Shown here piece by piece: positions 34,385 to 42,539 of a stretch of 64,000 bases of DNA. A program made the position numbers and the translations under genes. How positions within the stretch are numbered: the first letter of the stretch is position 1; the number at the start of each line of letters is the position of its first letter. The notes below the pieces were generated by a model, which made no database searches, had not been told where the DNA came from, and was given only the letters and a program-made list of their open reading frames with translations. Source of the DNA: Guptibacillus hwajinpoensis (lineage in GTDB: Bacteria; Bacillota; Bacilli; Bacillales; Guptibacillaceae); NCBI RefSeq assembly GCF_005144865.1, contig NZ_SWFM01000004.1, forward strand, positions 1 through 64,000. The letters are read 5' to 3'.

Positions 34385-35175
34385 TTTGCCTGTTCTGCCG
34401 CTTTTGCATTAACAGCGAGCACAGCCTGGTGAAGAAGATCACTAAAGTTCCCATTTTCTAGAACCTCAAGTCCTGCTGCAGTTGCTCCACCAGGCGTTGT
34501 CACTTGATCGCGTAGCTCACCAGCTTCACGTCCATCTTTCAACATTGAAGCTGAACCATAAATCATCTGTACCACAAGCTTCCTGGCCACTTCTGTCGTA
34601 AGTCCATATGATTTTGCCGTTACTTCAAGTGACTCTGCTAGGTGATAAATAAAAGCAGGGGCACTTCCCGTTACAGCAGTTAAGTCATGTATTTGAGACT
34701 CTGATAACTCAGTTGATTCACCTATTGCATCAAGAATCGTTTGTAACACTTCTCTATGCTCCGTTAAGACATGCGTCCCACATGCAAATAGCGACATGGA
34801 TTCACCAATATCAGCTGCCGTATTAGGCATAATCCAAGCTGTCGGTCGGCCTGGAAGGGCTATTTCAAGTACGGAAGGGCCGATTCCCGCAGCAACTGTT
34901 ATAATAAACTGATTGTCTACTTTATCAGCAAGCTCTTTTAGTACTGCGGGATGAGCTGATGGAGGCATTGCAAGAATGATCACCTCATGGTCTGAAATAA
35001 CTTCCTGCCAGGTAACTGTTTCAACTTCATATGTATGTTTTAATTGTTCCAATCGTTCTTTATCTGATTGATTTGAAATCGTAATTGTACCAATTGTTGT
35101 TGATTGTTTAAGACCGGCAAAAATAGCTTCTGCCATTCGACCAGCACCAATAAAAAGGATATTAGGCTTATTCAT
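34381..35175 (-). CDS. proC: Pyrroline-5-carboxylate reductase
   Basis: Reduces pyrroline-5-carboxylate to proline with NAD(P)H. The Rossmann start is LFIGAGRMAEAIFAGL (residues 5-20); the C-terminal signature region DLTAVTGSAPAFIYHLAESL and DQVTTPGGATAAGLEVLE is typical. 264 residues. B. subtilis has ProG, ProH and ProI; which one this matches cannot be told by eye. With proB-proA at 48.2 kb it completes glutamate-to-proline synthesis, which can also serve osmoprotection. Confidence 0.92.
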   Translation of the reverse strand: MNKPNILFIGAGRMAEAIFAGLKQSTTIGTITISNQSDKERLEQLKHTYEVETVTWQEVISDHEVIILAMPPSAHPAVLKELADKVDNQFIITVAAGIGPSVLEIALPGRPTAWIMPNTAADIGESMSLFACGTHVLTEHREVLQTILDAIGESTELSESQIHDLTAVTGSAPAFIYHLAESLEVTAKSYGLTTEVARKLVVQMIYGSASMLKDGREAGELRDQVTTPGGATAAGLEVLENGNFSDLLHQAVLAVNAKAAEQAK

Positions 35176-35259
35176 TTGGATTCCTCCTCTTTTCCTTATT
35201 AACTATATCAAACAGATGCTTAATAGAAAAATGATAGCTTGAAGTTAGGGTAAATTATA

Positions 35260-35359
35260 GGTTTGGACAATATAATTGAGTTTTAGCTAATATATTTGGT
35301 TTTTGGCCAATATAAATTGATTTTGGACAATAAATTGATATATTGGCCAATATATCAGA
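35260..35359. repeat. Five imperfect ~20-bp direct repeats
   Basis: Units follow the core TTTTGGMCAATATAAATTGA: near 35260, 35280, 35299, 35321 and 35339. The spacing is 17-22 bases and the sequence is strongly AT-rich. Position between proC and the CapA gene start suggests no coding role. Confidence 0.75.
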
Positions 35360-35382
35360 CACTCCTACCACTTCATTAGTGT

Positions 35383-35458
35383 CCATCAGAAACTGAGCAT
35401 CCTGGAGTGCAAATCAACCGCATAATAGTAACAAAGTATACGAAAAGAGCCTTCTTAA
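35383..35458 (+). repeat. 3' fragment of the dispersed Bacillaceae repeat
   Basis: GAGCATCCTGGAGTGCAAAT then CAACCGCATAATAGTAACAA and ACGAAAAGAGCCTTCTT match the right end and flank of the copy at 32440-32665. The 35176-35531 gap contains this and the repeats at 35260 only. Confidence 0.72.
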
Positions 35459-35531
35459 AAGGAGTTTACTTGATTTTGTCGAATATTGTTTGTACATACT
35501 AATAACCAATGAATAAATACAGGAGAACTGC

Positions 35532-36668
35532 ATGAAAAAAATAACATTATCGTTTGTTTTGCTTGTTATAGTTGTAGCAGGCTTATCTTTCTTTCTATCA
35601 AGAGGAGATGAACTTTCTGCCGAGAGAACACCTTTAGATCTTTCCACATATCAAAACGACATTTCCCCAGCTAAAAGCAATCAATCTCTTTCAAATTCGT
35701 CGCTCACTCTTGCTGCTGTTGGAGATATTCTGATTCATGATCGTGTCTACGAGAAAGCTGTTGAAGGAAGAGGCTACAACTTCAACCCAATGCTCTCTAA
35801 AGTTCAGAAACAGTTACAAGATGCGGATATTACCTTTGCAAATCAGGAAACCGTCATAGGTGGAACTGCTATCGGTCTATCATCCTATCCTTCCTTTAAT
35901 AGCCCTACAGAAGTTGGAGATGCCTTAAAGACATCAGGCGTCGATATCATTTCGATGGCAAACAACCACACGCTCGATCGCGGAGAAAAAGCGATACAAA
36001 ATGCCATTAAATACTGGAACAAACTCGGTATTCTTTACACAGGAAGCTATGCTTCAGAAAAAGATCGTACTAAGATAAGGACGATTGAGCAGAACGGAAT
36101 TTCTATTGCCTTTCTTGCTTACACTTATGGAACGAACGGGCTACGACCTCCCTCAGGTAAACCCTATCTTGTTAACTACATTGATAAAAAGTTAATGAAG
36201 AAAGAAATTCTCAAAGCAAAAAAAATAGCGGACGCTGTTGTTGTTAGCATCCACTTCGGCAATGAATACGAGCGTTATCCTAACAATGATCAACTAGCCC
36301 TATCATCATTTATAGCAGAAGCCGGTGGTGATCTTATTCTGGGGCATCACCCCCATGTCCTCCAACCACTGGAATGGATTGAAACAACAGATAACCGCAA
36401 AGTTCTTGTCGCATATTCACTCGGAAATTTCCTCTCAGGTCAACGAAAAGATTATAAAGATATTGGCGGTATTTTGAAAGTGAATATCGTAAAGAAACAG
36501 TTTAGAGGGAACTCAACAATTATCCTTACTTCCCCTTCTTTTACTCCAACATTTGTCGATAAGAACTACCACGTCAATCCGTTAAGTGAAGTTAACCCTG
36601 TTTTGTTAAAAGAAATTAATCAACATATGAAGCAATGGATTCCTGAATTACAGGTGCCTGAGGCATAA
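35532..36668 (+). CDS. CapA-family extracellular protein
   Basis: 378 residues with an N-terminal signal anchor (about 4-20). The CapA metallophosphatase-like domain is clear: LAAVGDILIHDRV (about 61-73), FANQETVIGG, SMANNHTLDRGE, VSIHFGNEYE and LGHHPHVLQPLE. CapA/PgsA proteins take part in poly-gamma-glutamate production, but isolated copies such as this one, without pgsB or pgsC nearby, are often of unknown role. AGGAG precedes the ATG. A perfect-stem terminator follows. Confidence 0.88.
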   Translation: MKKITLSFVLLVIVVAGLSFFLSRGDELSAERTPLDLSTYQNDISPAKSNQSLSNSSLTLAAVGDILIHDRVYEKAVEGRGYNFNPMLSKVQKQLQDADITFANQETVIGGTAIGLSSYPSFNSPTEVGDALKTSGVDIISMANNHTLDRGEKAIQNAIKYWNKLGILYTGSYASEKDRTKIRTIEQNGISIAFLAYTYGTNGLRPPSGKPYLVNYIDKKLMKKEILKAKKIADAVVVSIHFGNEYERYPNNDQLALSSFIAEAGGDLILGHHPHVLQPLEWIETTDNRKVLVAYSLGNFLSGQRKDYKDIGGILKVNIVKKQFRGNSTIILTSPSFTPTFVDKNYHVNPLSEVNPVLLKEINQHMKQWIPELQVPEA

Positions 36669-36699
36669 CAAAAACCCGTGCAGTGCACGGGTTTTTGTT
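36667..36699. terminator. Terminator after the CapA gene
   Basis: AACAAAAACCCGTGCA and its reverse complement with U runs in both directions; it also lies next to the SDR remnant stop. Confidence 0.9.
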
Positions 36700-36790
36700 A
36701 TGCTAGCGTGTAACCACCATCAATAACTAGATTATGGCCGTTTATATAACTCAACACTTCACTTGCAAGGAAATAAGTAAAGGGTTGGCA
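36698..36790 (-). pseudogene. C-terminal remnant of a short-chain dehydrogenase (SDR)
   Basis: The minus strand reads YFLASEVLSYINGHNLVIDG followed by GYTLA and a stop, the standard C-terminal end of classical SDR reductases (FLASD..SYINGHNLVVDGG). An in-frame stop occurs about 30 codons upstream and no other SDR sequence is present before the amidase gene, so all but the last tenth of the gene has been deleted. Confidence 0.82.
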
Positions 36791-36819
36791 CTATTTTCAA
36801 TCTGCTTTCGATGCGCTAC

Positions 36820-37833
36820 TTAGAAGAGCATGTTCCACGTTGCAGGTCCAACGATTCCATCAACCGAAAGCCCCTTCTTTGCTTGATATCTTTTAACTGC
36901 ACTCTTCGTAACTGGTCCAAAGATTCCGTCTGGCTTTACATTGACAGCACGTTGGATCGCCTCTACGTCTTTTCCTTTATCTCCAATCATCACATAACTA
37001 CCGGGATATGGACGAACGGGAGTTGGTGTATCGAATTTCCCTTTTCTAACACGTTTTAGCGCAGCAATCGTTTTAGGTCCAACGATTCCATCTTCAACTA
37101 ATCCCGACAATCTTTGGAATTTCTGAACTGCTTCAAGTGTTTCTTTCCCAAATACACCGTCTGCTCCGAATTCACGAAGGTCCATTCCAGCACGAATGAG
37201 AAGCTCTTGTATTTTCTCAACGGCAACACCTCTATCACCATAGGTAACAATTAGTGTGCTTTTCGTGGATCTCACTTTCTCATCGGTACTAGTTGTTTGA
37301 AACGTCTTCCATACGTCCATCACGTCTTCAATAAAGTCTGCCCACGTTAGACCATAACGATTTAACGCATTTTGTGGATCAGATCTTCTCGATGGATCTA
37401 GAGTAGAATGGGCAACAATATCTGATTGTGGGTCAAGGTTGAATTTGTCACACAGATAAGCATGGTACCAGACGTAGCGGTCATACGCTTCTGAGAACGA
37501 AATCTTCCCTCCCCAACATAATTCAACACCAATTGCCTTATCATTCCCATCACCATCGAATAGAATGTTGTCCATTGTAGACACATACCGAACATGCCAC
37601 GCTTTTTCAGTCAGCGGAATGATCTCAAGAATGACCGAATCATCAATGAAGGTATGCGCTGACGCTGATACAACATTCCTAGCGAAATACGCACGGTTCG
37701 CATAAGCATTTGCTCCCGGGTTACCAGTGTCATGTGCCACTATAAATGAAATCCCGTCATTCTTTTCTTTCGGTCTTGATTTGCCTTTACCTATAAAATC
37801 TCTTGTGATTTTATATTTTGAATTACTTGCCAT
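36820..37833 (-). CDS. N-acetylmuramoyl-L-alanine amidase with two peptidoglycan-binding domains
   Basis: Amidase_2-type zinc hydrolase cutting the amide bond between muramic acid and the stem peptide. The catalytic domain (about 1-180) has VAHDTGNPG (Zn His), SAHTFIDD and VAHSTLDPSRRSDPQ (Zn His and active-site Lys/Arg region). Two PG_binding_1 repeats follow (about 197-265 and 270-337; FGADGVFGKETLEAVQKFQ, KPDGIFGPVTKSAVKRYQ). No signal peptide is seen, as in phage-derived XlyA/CwlA-type amidases, so release may depend on lysis or another route. No phage genes lie nearby. Confidence 0.88.
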   Translation of the reverse strand: MASNSKYKITRDFIGKGKSRPKEKNDGISFIVAHDTGNPGANAYANRAYFARNVVSASAHTFIDDSVILEIIPLTEKAWHVRYVSTMDNILFDGDGNDKAIGVELCWGGKISFSEAYDRYVWYHAYLCDKFNLDPQSDIVAHSTLDPSRRSDPQNALNRYGLTWADFIEDVMDVWKTFQTTSTDEKVRSTKSTLIVTYGDRGVAVEKIQELLIRAGMDLREFGADGVFGKETLEAVQKFQRLSGLVEDGIVGPKTIAALKRVRKGKFDTPTPVRPYPGSYVMIGDKGKDVEAIQRAVNVKPDGIFGPVTKSAVKRYQAKKGLSVDGIVGPATWNMLF

Positions 37834-38046
37834 ATCATGTAACCTCCTGAAATTTTCCTCCTTCGCTCTTTATTACCATCATATGTAAACAAACAACTTA
37901 TGCGATTATGAACCCATGCGACCACATGAAAACAGGCTATATCATTAGCGCTACCTAAAACTCATTAAAACCCTGGTTTTTGAATTTTTTTCTTCTCATT
38001 CATAATAATGACCTATTATTGTAAGAATAACGATGAGGTGAATGTG

Positions 38047-38505
38047 ATGAATCGAGGTATTGGTACAGCGCTCTCCGCTATCTTACTAGCACAGGGACTG
38101 AAGATTGCAACCTATAAAGTTACAAAAGGAAAGTGGGACTGGAGACCATTTTTTCAGACAGGTGGTATGCCTAGTTCCCACTCCGCTGGAGTCTCAGCAC
38201 TTGCGACATATACAGCTTTAAAAACAGGTAAACAATCAGTTGAAACGGCACTAGCTGTCGTATTTGGCGTAATCGTTATGTATGACGCTCAAGGCATCAG
38301 AAGACATACAGGGGAAATTGCCAGACTTGTGAATGATTTGGACGAGGATTTTGAATTATTATCAGGTCACTATCCTGATCTATTTCATGCAAGGAGAGAT
38401 GTGGAGCTTAATGAATTGCTTGGTCATCAGCCTGTAGAAGTTGGAGGTGGCGCAGCTCTCGGTATTGCGTTAGGGTTGATTGGATACTTTTCAGGAAATA
38501 AATAA
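38047..38505 (+). CDS. yuiD: DUF212 membrane protein YuiD
   Basis: Divergent PAP2/acid phosphatase-related membrane protein of 152 residues. KWDWRPFFQTGGMPSSHSAGVSAL (about 24-47) is the family hallmark, and YDAQGIRRHTGE follows in the later half. Function is unestablished. GAGGTGA lies five bases before ATG 38047; the longer frame to 38008 has no such site. Confidence 0.9.
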   Translation: MNRGIGTALSAILLAQGLKIATYKVTKGKWDWRPFFQTGGMPSSHSAGVSALATYTALKTGKQSVETALAVVFGVIVMYDAQGIRRHTGEIARLVNDLDEDFELLSGHYPDLFHARRDVELNELLGHQPVEVGGGAALGIALGLIGYFSGNK

Positions 38506-38513
38506 CAATCATG

Positions 38514-38541
38514 TTGACAATAATAGAGAACCGTGTATAAT
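38514..38541 (+). promoter_or_regulatory. Strong SigA promoter of the 38.5-kb unit
   Basis: TTGACA at 38514-38519 and TATAAT at 38536-38541, both perfect, separated by 16 bases. Confidence 0.85.
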
Positions 38542-38632
38542 GTGTAGTTGGGGTAACAAAAACCCGATATTAACAACTAGCTCCTTTAAAATAAGGAGAA
38601 CTAAAATTCATAACTGGAAAGGTATGAACAGC

Positions 38633-38740
38633 ATGATTCTAATGGGCTTGTATCAAGTTAATGGCCATACTACAATTGCTGTTGATCCTCCTCACTCGCA
38701 CTGGCGCGGCTTCGGAGCCGTAAGGATGGAAGAGAGGTAG
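38633..38740 (+). CDS. Possible 35-aa peptide inside the 38.5-kb transcript
   Basis: Starts MILMGLYQVNGHTTIAVDPP and ends AVRMEER. GGAAAGG at 38616-38622 lies 10 bases before the ATG. The GCGGCTTCGGAGCCG hairpin falls inside the frame, so coding and structural roles compete; the frame may be accidental. Confidence 0.3.
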   Translation: MILMGLYQVNGHTTIAVDPPHSHWRGFGAVRMEER

Positions 38741-38842
38741 GGCTTTCGTTGTTTGAGAGATCAACAGATCTCTATGGTATGTTTACCGCGGCAATGAAGG
38801 AGTTACTGTTAATAACTAACGATCGTTATATATAAAACGAAG

Positions 38843-38875
38843 AAAGAGCGCATCCAAGCGATGCGCTCTTTGTTA
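38843..38875 (+). terminator. Terminator of the 38.5-kb unit
   Basis: AAAGAGCGCATC and its reverse complement around CAAGC, then TTTGTTAATTT. Confidence 0.82.
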
Positions 38876-38896
38876 ATTTAAAGGGGAATGCTCTAA

Positions 38897-39127
38897 TTAC
38901 TTCTGAGCCATGATATTAGCAAGAACACTTCCCGTATAAAAAACAGATGATATGATTGCGGAAATTCCAAATGCACCCATAGCAAAGATCCACCTTAGTG
39001 GATATGGTTCTTCAATCGTTGCATAATCTGGCAAGTAATTGCCAAGTGTAATTCCGATATATAGAGCAACAACAATTCCTGCTAGTAGTGTATATACTGA
39101 CATCTTCCTAAGTAAATATCCGTTCAC
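38897..39127 (-). CDS. Small membrane protein of unknown function, 76 aa
   Basis: Two hydrophobic segments (about residues 10-28 and 46-70) separated by a polar loop with PDYATIEEPYPLRW. From GTG 39127, AAAGGAGGT lies seven bases upstream, a near-perfect site; the longer frame that crosses the helicase promoter is not credible. Diverges from the DEAD-box gene. No family recognised. Confidence 0.7.
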   Translation of the reverse strand: MNGYLLRKMSVYTLLAGIVVALYIGITLGNYLPDYATIEEPYPLRWIFAMGAFGISAIISSVFYTGSVLANIMAQK

Positions 39128-39280
39128 GTTGCTAACCTCCTTTGTATCTATTATTCCCTTTACATATTGGGCGAAACATGAACTCTTACCACTAGCATCA
39201 GAAGGACCTATCATCTGAACGAATGACAAAACCGCATCTATGTTAAAATAAAGTGCACATGATAATAAAGGAGTAAACAT

Positions 39281-40420
39281 ATGAAAATGTTCGATCATAT
39301 TCCATTTCTTTCAGAGAATTGGCAAGCTGCAGGATTTACTGAACTGTCACAGGTTCAGGAGAAAGCCATTCCTAGAATCATGGATGGCGAAGACCTACTT
39401 GTAGAAGCACCAACTGGAACTGGTAAAACACTTGCTTATCTTCTACCAATTATCCAAAAAATGGATCCTGAAAAAAATAAGACTCAAGCTATTGTACTTG
39501 CCCCTACACGGGAGCTTGCTATGCAAGTATTTGAAGTATCACAAGGTTTCTTAAAAGGTAGCGGAATGACAGCAGCCTCACTCATTGGTGGTGCTGCAGT
39601 GAAACGCCAGTTAGAAAAACTTAAAAAGCATCCTCAACTTATTGTAGGAACGCCAAATCGTATCGCTGAATTAATCGATATGAAGAAACTTAAAATGAAC
39701 GAAGTGAGAACAATTGTTGCAGATGAAGCCGATCAGGTTCTTCATCCTTCTACAATTGAAGATGTTTCATACATTTGCCAGTCTGCACTTCGCGACTGCC
39801 AGCTCCTTTTCTTTTCTGCTACCATTAGCGATAAAGTACTCGTTCAGGCGAAAAAACTTTCTGATAACCCGCAAGTCTTAAGCATAGCGGCTACAGACGA
39901 AGAAAAGAAAGCGATCGATCACAGTTATTACGTTACAAACCGACGAGAAAAACCTGAACTACTAAGAAAGCTTGCACGTCAAGAAGGTGTGAAAGCACTA
40001 GCATTCGTTAACAATAGCAATTATCTTTCACGTCTTAAAGATATACTCGCTACTAAGAAAATCTCATTCGATGTGCTAGATAGTTCAACGAACAAAACAG
40101 AACGCAAAAACGTACTAAATCGTTTTCGAAATGACCAGATTCAGCTACTTCTTACAACCGACCTTGCTGCTAGAGGACTAGATATTGACAACATTACTCA
40201 CGTCTTCCATTATGATTTGTCAGAAGACGCTAGAACCTACCTCCATCGTTCCGGTCGTACAGGGCGAATGGGAAAAGAAGGCTCAGTTGTGACACTCCTT
40301 CTCCCTGGAGAAGAAAAGTATCTTGAGAAAATTACCCAAAAGCTTGAGCTTGAACTTAAAAGAAAGAATGCACCAAAACCAGCTAACAAATCAATTAACA
40401 AGCGCGGAAAAAGTAAATAA
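39281..40420 (+). CDS. DEAD-box RNA helicase (CshC/YfmL-like)
   Basis: ATP-dependent RNA helicase of 379 residues, consisting almost only of the two RecA domains. Motifs: Q-motif FTELSQVQEKAIP, Walker A APTGTGKT (about 43-50), PTRELA, VADEADQVL, SATIS, and in domain 2 DLAARGLDID and HRSGRTGRMG. The basic tail KPANKSINKRGKSK may bind RNA. Size and the DEAD variant VADEADQ fit the YfmL/CshC group implicated in cold growth and ribosome assembly. AAAGGAG precedes the ATG by seven bases. Confidence 0.88.
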   Translation: MKMFDHIPFLSENWQAAGFTELSQVQEKAIPRIMDGEDLLVEAPTGTGKTLAYLLPIIQKMDPEKNKTQAIVLAPTRELAMQVFEVSQGFLKGSGMTAASLIGGAAVKRQLEKLKKHPQLIVGTPNRIAELIDMKKLKMNEVRTIVADEADQVLHPSTIEDVSYICQSALRDCQLLFFSATISDKVLVQAKKLSDNPQVLSIAATDEEKKAIDHSYYVTNRREKPELLRKLARQEGVKALAFVNNSNYLSRLKDILATKKISFDVLDSSTNKTERKNVLNRFRNDQIQLLLTTDLAARGLDIDNITHVFHYDLSEDARTYLHRSGRTGRMGKEGSVVTLLLPGEEKYLEKITQKLELELKRKNAPKPANKSINKRGKSK

Positions 40421-40435
40421 ACACGAACTTAAAAT

Positions 40436-40480
40436 AAAAGCTGTCTCTAGTCGGTCGACTAGAGACAGCTTATTTTTTCT
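40436..40480. terminator. Strong terminator after the DEAD-box gene
   Basis: A perfect 15-bp stem (AAGCTGTCTCTAGTC and complement) with a four-base loop and a T-rich tail. Confidence 0.92.
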
Positions 40481-40557
40481 AACCCTTATTATCAATTTTT
40501 ATTGAGGCTACATTCATTTGAAAACCTGCTTCTACTATAAATCAGGTCCTTCAAACC

Positions 40558-40944
40558 TTATTTTGAGCGTACCAAATCTTTCGCATCGAGAGGAATAACA
40601 CGTTTAACAGTTCGGCATACTTCTTCAATATCAAACGGTTTAGCAAAATGAGTAATCGCACCTAAATTCATAAATTCTTGCACAAGTTTTAGTTCTCCAT
40701 AAGCCGTCATGAAAATAACCTGGACTTTCTCATCGAATTTCTTCAAGGCTTTAAATACTTCTAATCCATCCATACCGGGCATTTTTAAATCGAGTAGGAC
40801 TAAATCAGGACATTCTTGTCTTACAAGCTCTATCGCAGTCATTCCATTTGCAGCTTGAAGCGTTTGATAACCTTCCTTTTTAAAAACCTCGCTCAACAAA
40901 ACACGAATCCCATACTGGTCGTCCACAATTAATACCTTTTTCAT
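40558..40944 (-). CDS. spo0F: Spo0F-like sporulation response regulator
   Basis: Single-domain receiver of 128 residues that relays phosphate from sensor kinases to Spo0[21 protein letters not shown] (acidic pocket), [11 protein letters not shown] (phosphorylated Asp), MTAYGE (Thr) and HFAKPFDI (Lys) match Spo0F nearly word for word. ATG 40944 is preferred over in-frame GTG 40956. In B. subtilis spo0F lies between pyrG and fbaA; here it sits alone beside a helicase gene, so this may be a relocated gene or a second copy. Confidence 0.88.
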   Translation of the reverse strand: MKKVLIVDDQYGIRVLLSEVFKKEGYQTLQAANGMTAIELVRQECPDLVLLDLKMPGMDGLEVFKALKKFDEKVQVIFMTAYGELKLVQEFMNLGAITHFAKPFDIEEVCRTVKRVIPLDAKDLVRSK

Positions 40945-41032
40945 CCTTATGCCCACCTTTTTTGCGATATAGTCTCAGATCATGCGACTTCCTATCATTA
41001 TTGTGCATCAAAAAATGGGCTGTGAAAATAAC

Positions 41033-41041
41033 TTCGTCGAA
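41033..41041. promoter_or_regulatory. Putative Spo0A box upstream of spo0F
   Basis: TTCGTCGAA matches the 0A-box consensus TTTGTCGAA at eight of nine positions, about 90 bases upstream of the spo0F start. Spo0A is known to control spo0F in B. subtilis. Confidence 0.45.
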
Positions 41042-41229
41042 ACTAGTCATGAGATTACAAATTCCGCACATTTTCGTCCCATCTATTGTTCATTATTAAG
41101 AAATGAAAGCGTTTTATTAAGAAATAAACGACTTTATTACCATTTTCTAACTTTTGTGGAGATTTGCGTTTTAAGTTATGGCAAAGGGGAACAGTCTAGT
41201 AGAACAATATTAGGAGGCGTTAGGTTACC

Positions 41230-41358
41230 ATGATTGGTCCAACCAAGCAGGACATCAAGCAAATCGAGAACAAAGCCAAGCAAGATCAACAGGAAGCATT
41301 AAAAGCAAGAAGTGTTGTGAAAGAAGCTACTAAAGTAAACTCGATTCACCACTCCTAG
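41230..41358 (+). CDS. Hypothetical small hydrophilic protein, 42 aa
   Basis: Starts MIGPTKQDIKQIENKAKQDQ and is predicted to be one amphipathic helix rich in Lys and Gln. AGGAGG lies 12 bases before the ATG, slightly far, and a strong terminator follows 30 bases after the stop. Composition recalls small acid-soluble or spore-core peptides but the family signature is absent. Confidence 0.55.
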   Translation: MIGPTKQDIKQIENKAKQDQQEALKARSVVKEATKVNSIHHS

Positions 41359-41383
41359 ACGTGCAGACGAAATTGACCTTTTC

Positions 41384-41420
41384 AAAAAAAGCCAACCGCC
41401 ATATATGGCGGTTGGCTTTC
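41384..41420. terminator. Bidirectional terminator between the 42-aa gene and ytxH
   Basis: AAAGCCAACCGCC and its reverse complement around ATATAT, with A and T runs on both sides. Confidence 0.9.
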
Positions 41421-41426
41421 TAACGT

Positions 41427-42062
41427 TTAACGTTTACGCTTTGTACGTTTTAATTCTAGTTCAGCTGCTTCATCAAGTGTTTCGGGATGATCAGGATCTT
41501 TTTCTAACGTGCGCTTAACATCAGCCTTGATCACGTCATCCATCGTCTCTGCTCCCTCAGTTTCGACGATGATTTTCTCTACATCACGCTCTACAATGGT
41601 TGAAGCTGGAACTTCTGTTTCATCAAGCTCAGCAGCTCGCTTTACAGAATAACCACTAGCAGTTGCTGCCGCTTCTTCTTCAGGCGAACTCGTATCGCCC
41701 TTCCTATTCTTCACTTTACTTACTAAATCATTAGACTTTGTTTTCACTGTTTGTGCAAAAGCTGTCGACTTGTCTTTCACATTACCTGATACTTCAACAC
41801 TTTTGTCTTTAGCTTTTGTCACGCCACCACTAATGTCATTTCGAAGGTCTTTCCCAGCTTTTGGTGCAAGTAGCACACCAGCTGCTGCGCCTACAACGCT
41901 ACCAGCGATAGCAGCGATGGCAGGTGCCTTGAAATGTTTCTCAGGCTTTTCTGGAGCGGATTTATCAATTGTGATAACCTCTCTTGTTGATGATGAATAC
42001 CCTTCTGGAGCTGGCTCGTGTTCAACCTTCACATCATGATTAGACGAGTTTGATTTCTTCAT
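41427..42062 (-). CDS. ytxH: YtxH-like general stress protein
   Basis: 211 residues from ATG 42062, which follows GGAGGAAGGATAACA. A hydrophobic, Ala/Gly-rich segment with GSVVGAAAGVLLAPKAGKDLR (about 53-73) is the YtxH domain core; the rest is highly charged with Lys/Glu repeats. The C-terminal third (TLEKDPDHPETLDEAAELE) is an extension not usual in YtxH. It directly follows the DUF948 gene, the ytxG-ytxH order of B. subtilis. Confidence 0.82.
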   Translation of the reverse strand: MKKSNSSNHDVKVEHEPAPEGYSSSTREVITIDKSAPEKPEKHFKAPAIAAIAGSVVGAAAGVLLAPKAGKDLRNDISGGVTKAKDKSVEVSGNVKDKSTAFAQTVKTKSNDLVSKVKNRKGDTSSPEEEAAATASGYSVKRAAELDETEVPASTIVERDVEKIIVETEGAETMDDVIKADVKRTLEKDPDHPETLDEAAELELKRTKRKR

Positions 42063-42064
42063 TG

Positions 42065-42505
42065 TTATCCTTCCTCCTTGGCCAATTGTATGTTCCTTTT
42101 CTTCATTCGATACTTTTCCCACATTGCTAGAGCAGTACTACCCCAATTCGCCGCCTCGGCAGCCTTTCCCTGCTTAGCATCCACACCTTTTTCTAAAGAT
42201 TGTCCAAATTTGGAAAATGAGTTACTGAGATGTTGAAGTGATTCTCCCGTTTCTTTTACAGATTGAAAAACTGGTGAGAATTGTCCAACCTTCGTTTGAA
42301 CATCATCAGCAAGTACATTAGTTTTGTGAAGAATCATTGTTGTTTCCTTTGTTAAGCCATCAATTTGTCCTTGAAGAGAGTCAATTGTTTCAGCTGTGTT
42401 TGAAAGTGTCTTTTCAGTTGACTTAAGAACTTTAATTAGAAACACACTTAACACAGCAAACACTAATGCGATAGCTGCTACAGCCACATATAATATTATT
42501 TCCAT
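42065..42505 (-). CDS. ytxG: DUF948 protein (YtxG-like)
   Basis: 146 residues from ATG 42505, after AGGAGGATTCATC. An N-terminal TM helix (EIILYVAVAAIALVFAVLSV) is followed by a coiled coil with heptads (about 30-115) typical of DUF948. B. subtilis ytxG heads the SigB-dependent ytxGHJ operon, and a SigB-like promoter lies upstream here. The protein stop is two bases before the ytxH start. Confidence 0.85.
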   Translation of the reverse strand: MEIILYVAVAAIALVFAVLSVFLIKVLKSTEKTLSNTAETIDSLQGQIDGLTKETTMILHKTNVLADDVQTKVGQFSPVFQSVKETGESLQHLSNSFSKFGQSLEKGVDAKQGKAAEAANWGSTALAMWEKYRMKKRNIQLAKEEG

Positions 42506-42539
42506 GATGAATCCTCCTACTATTTGAGTATAGTTACCA

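Larger units (their letters stand above)
38548..38875 (+). ncRNA. Unidentified structured transcript between promoter and terminator
   Basis: About 330 bases run from a consensus promoter to an intrinsic terminator. Short hairpins are visible: GGGGTAACAAAAACCC, CTCCTTTAAAATAAGGAG, GCGGCTTCGGAGCCG, AGAGATCAACAGATCTCT and GGTATGTTTACC. One possible short frame (38633-38740, 35 codons) lies within, 10 bases after GGAAAGG. I compared it by memory with tmRNA, 6S, SRP, RNase P, T-box, M-box, yybP-ykoY and c-di-AMP leaders and found no match. The gap 38506-38896 holds nothing else. Confidence 0.55.

Noticed and set aside
38480..38632. 86-codon ORF beginning inside yuiD
   Set aside because: It runs across the TTGACA/TATAAT promoter and has no start signal; at most its last 35 codons could be translated.
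38548..38875. T-box, M-box, tmRNA, 6S RNA, SRP RNA or RNase P RNA
   Set aside because: Only a partial GGTA...TACCGCGG resemblance to a T-box is present; the signature segments of the other families are not found, and no gene follows the terminator.
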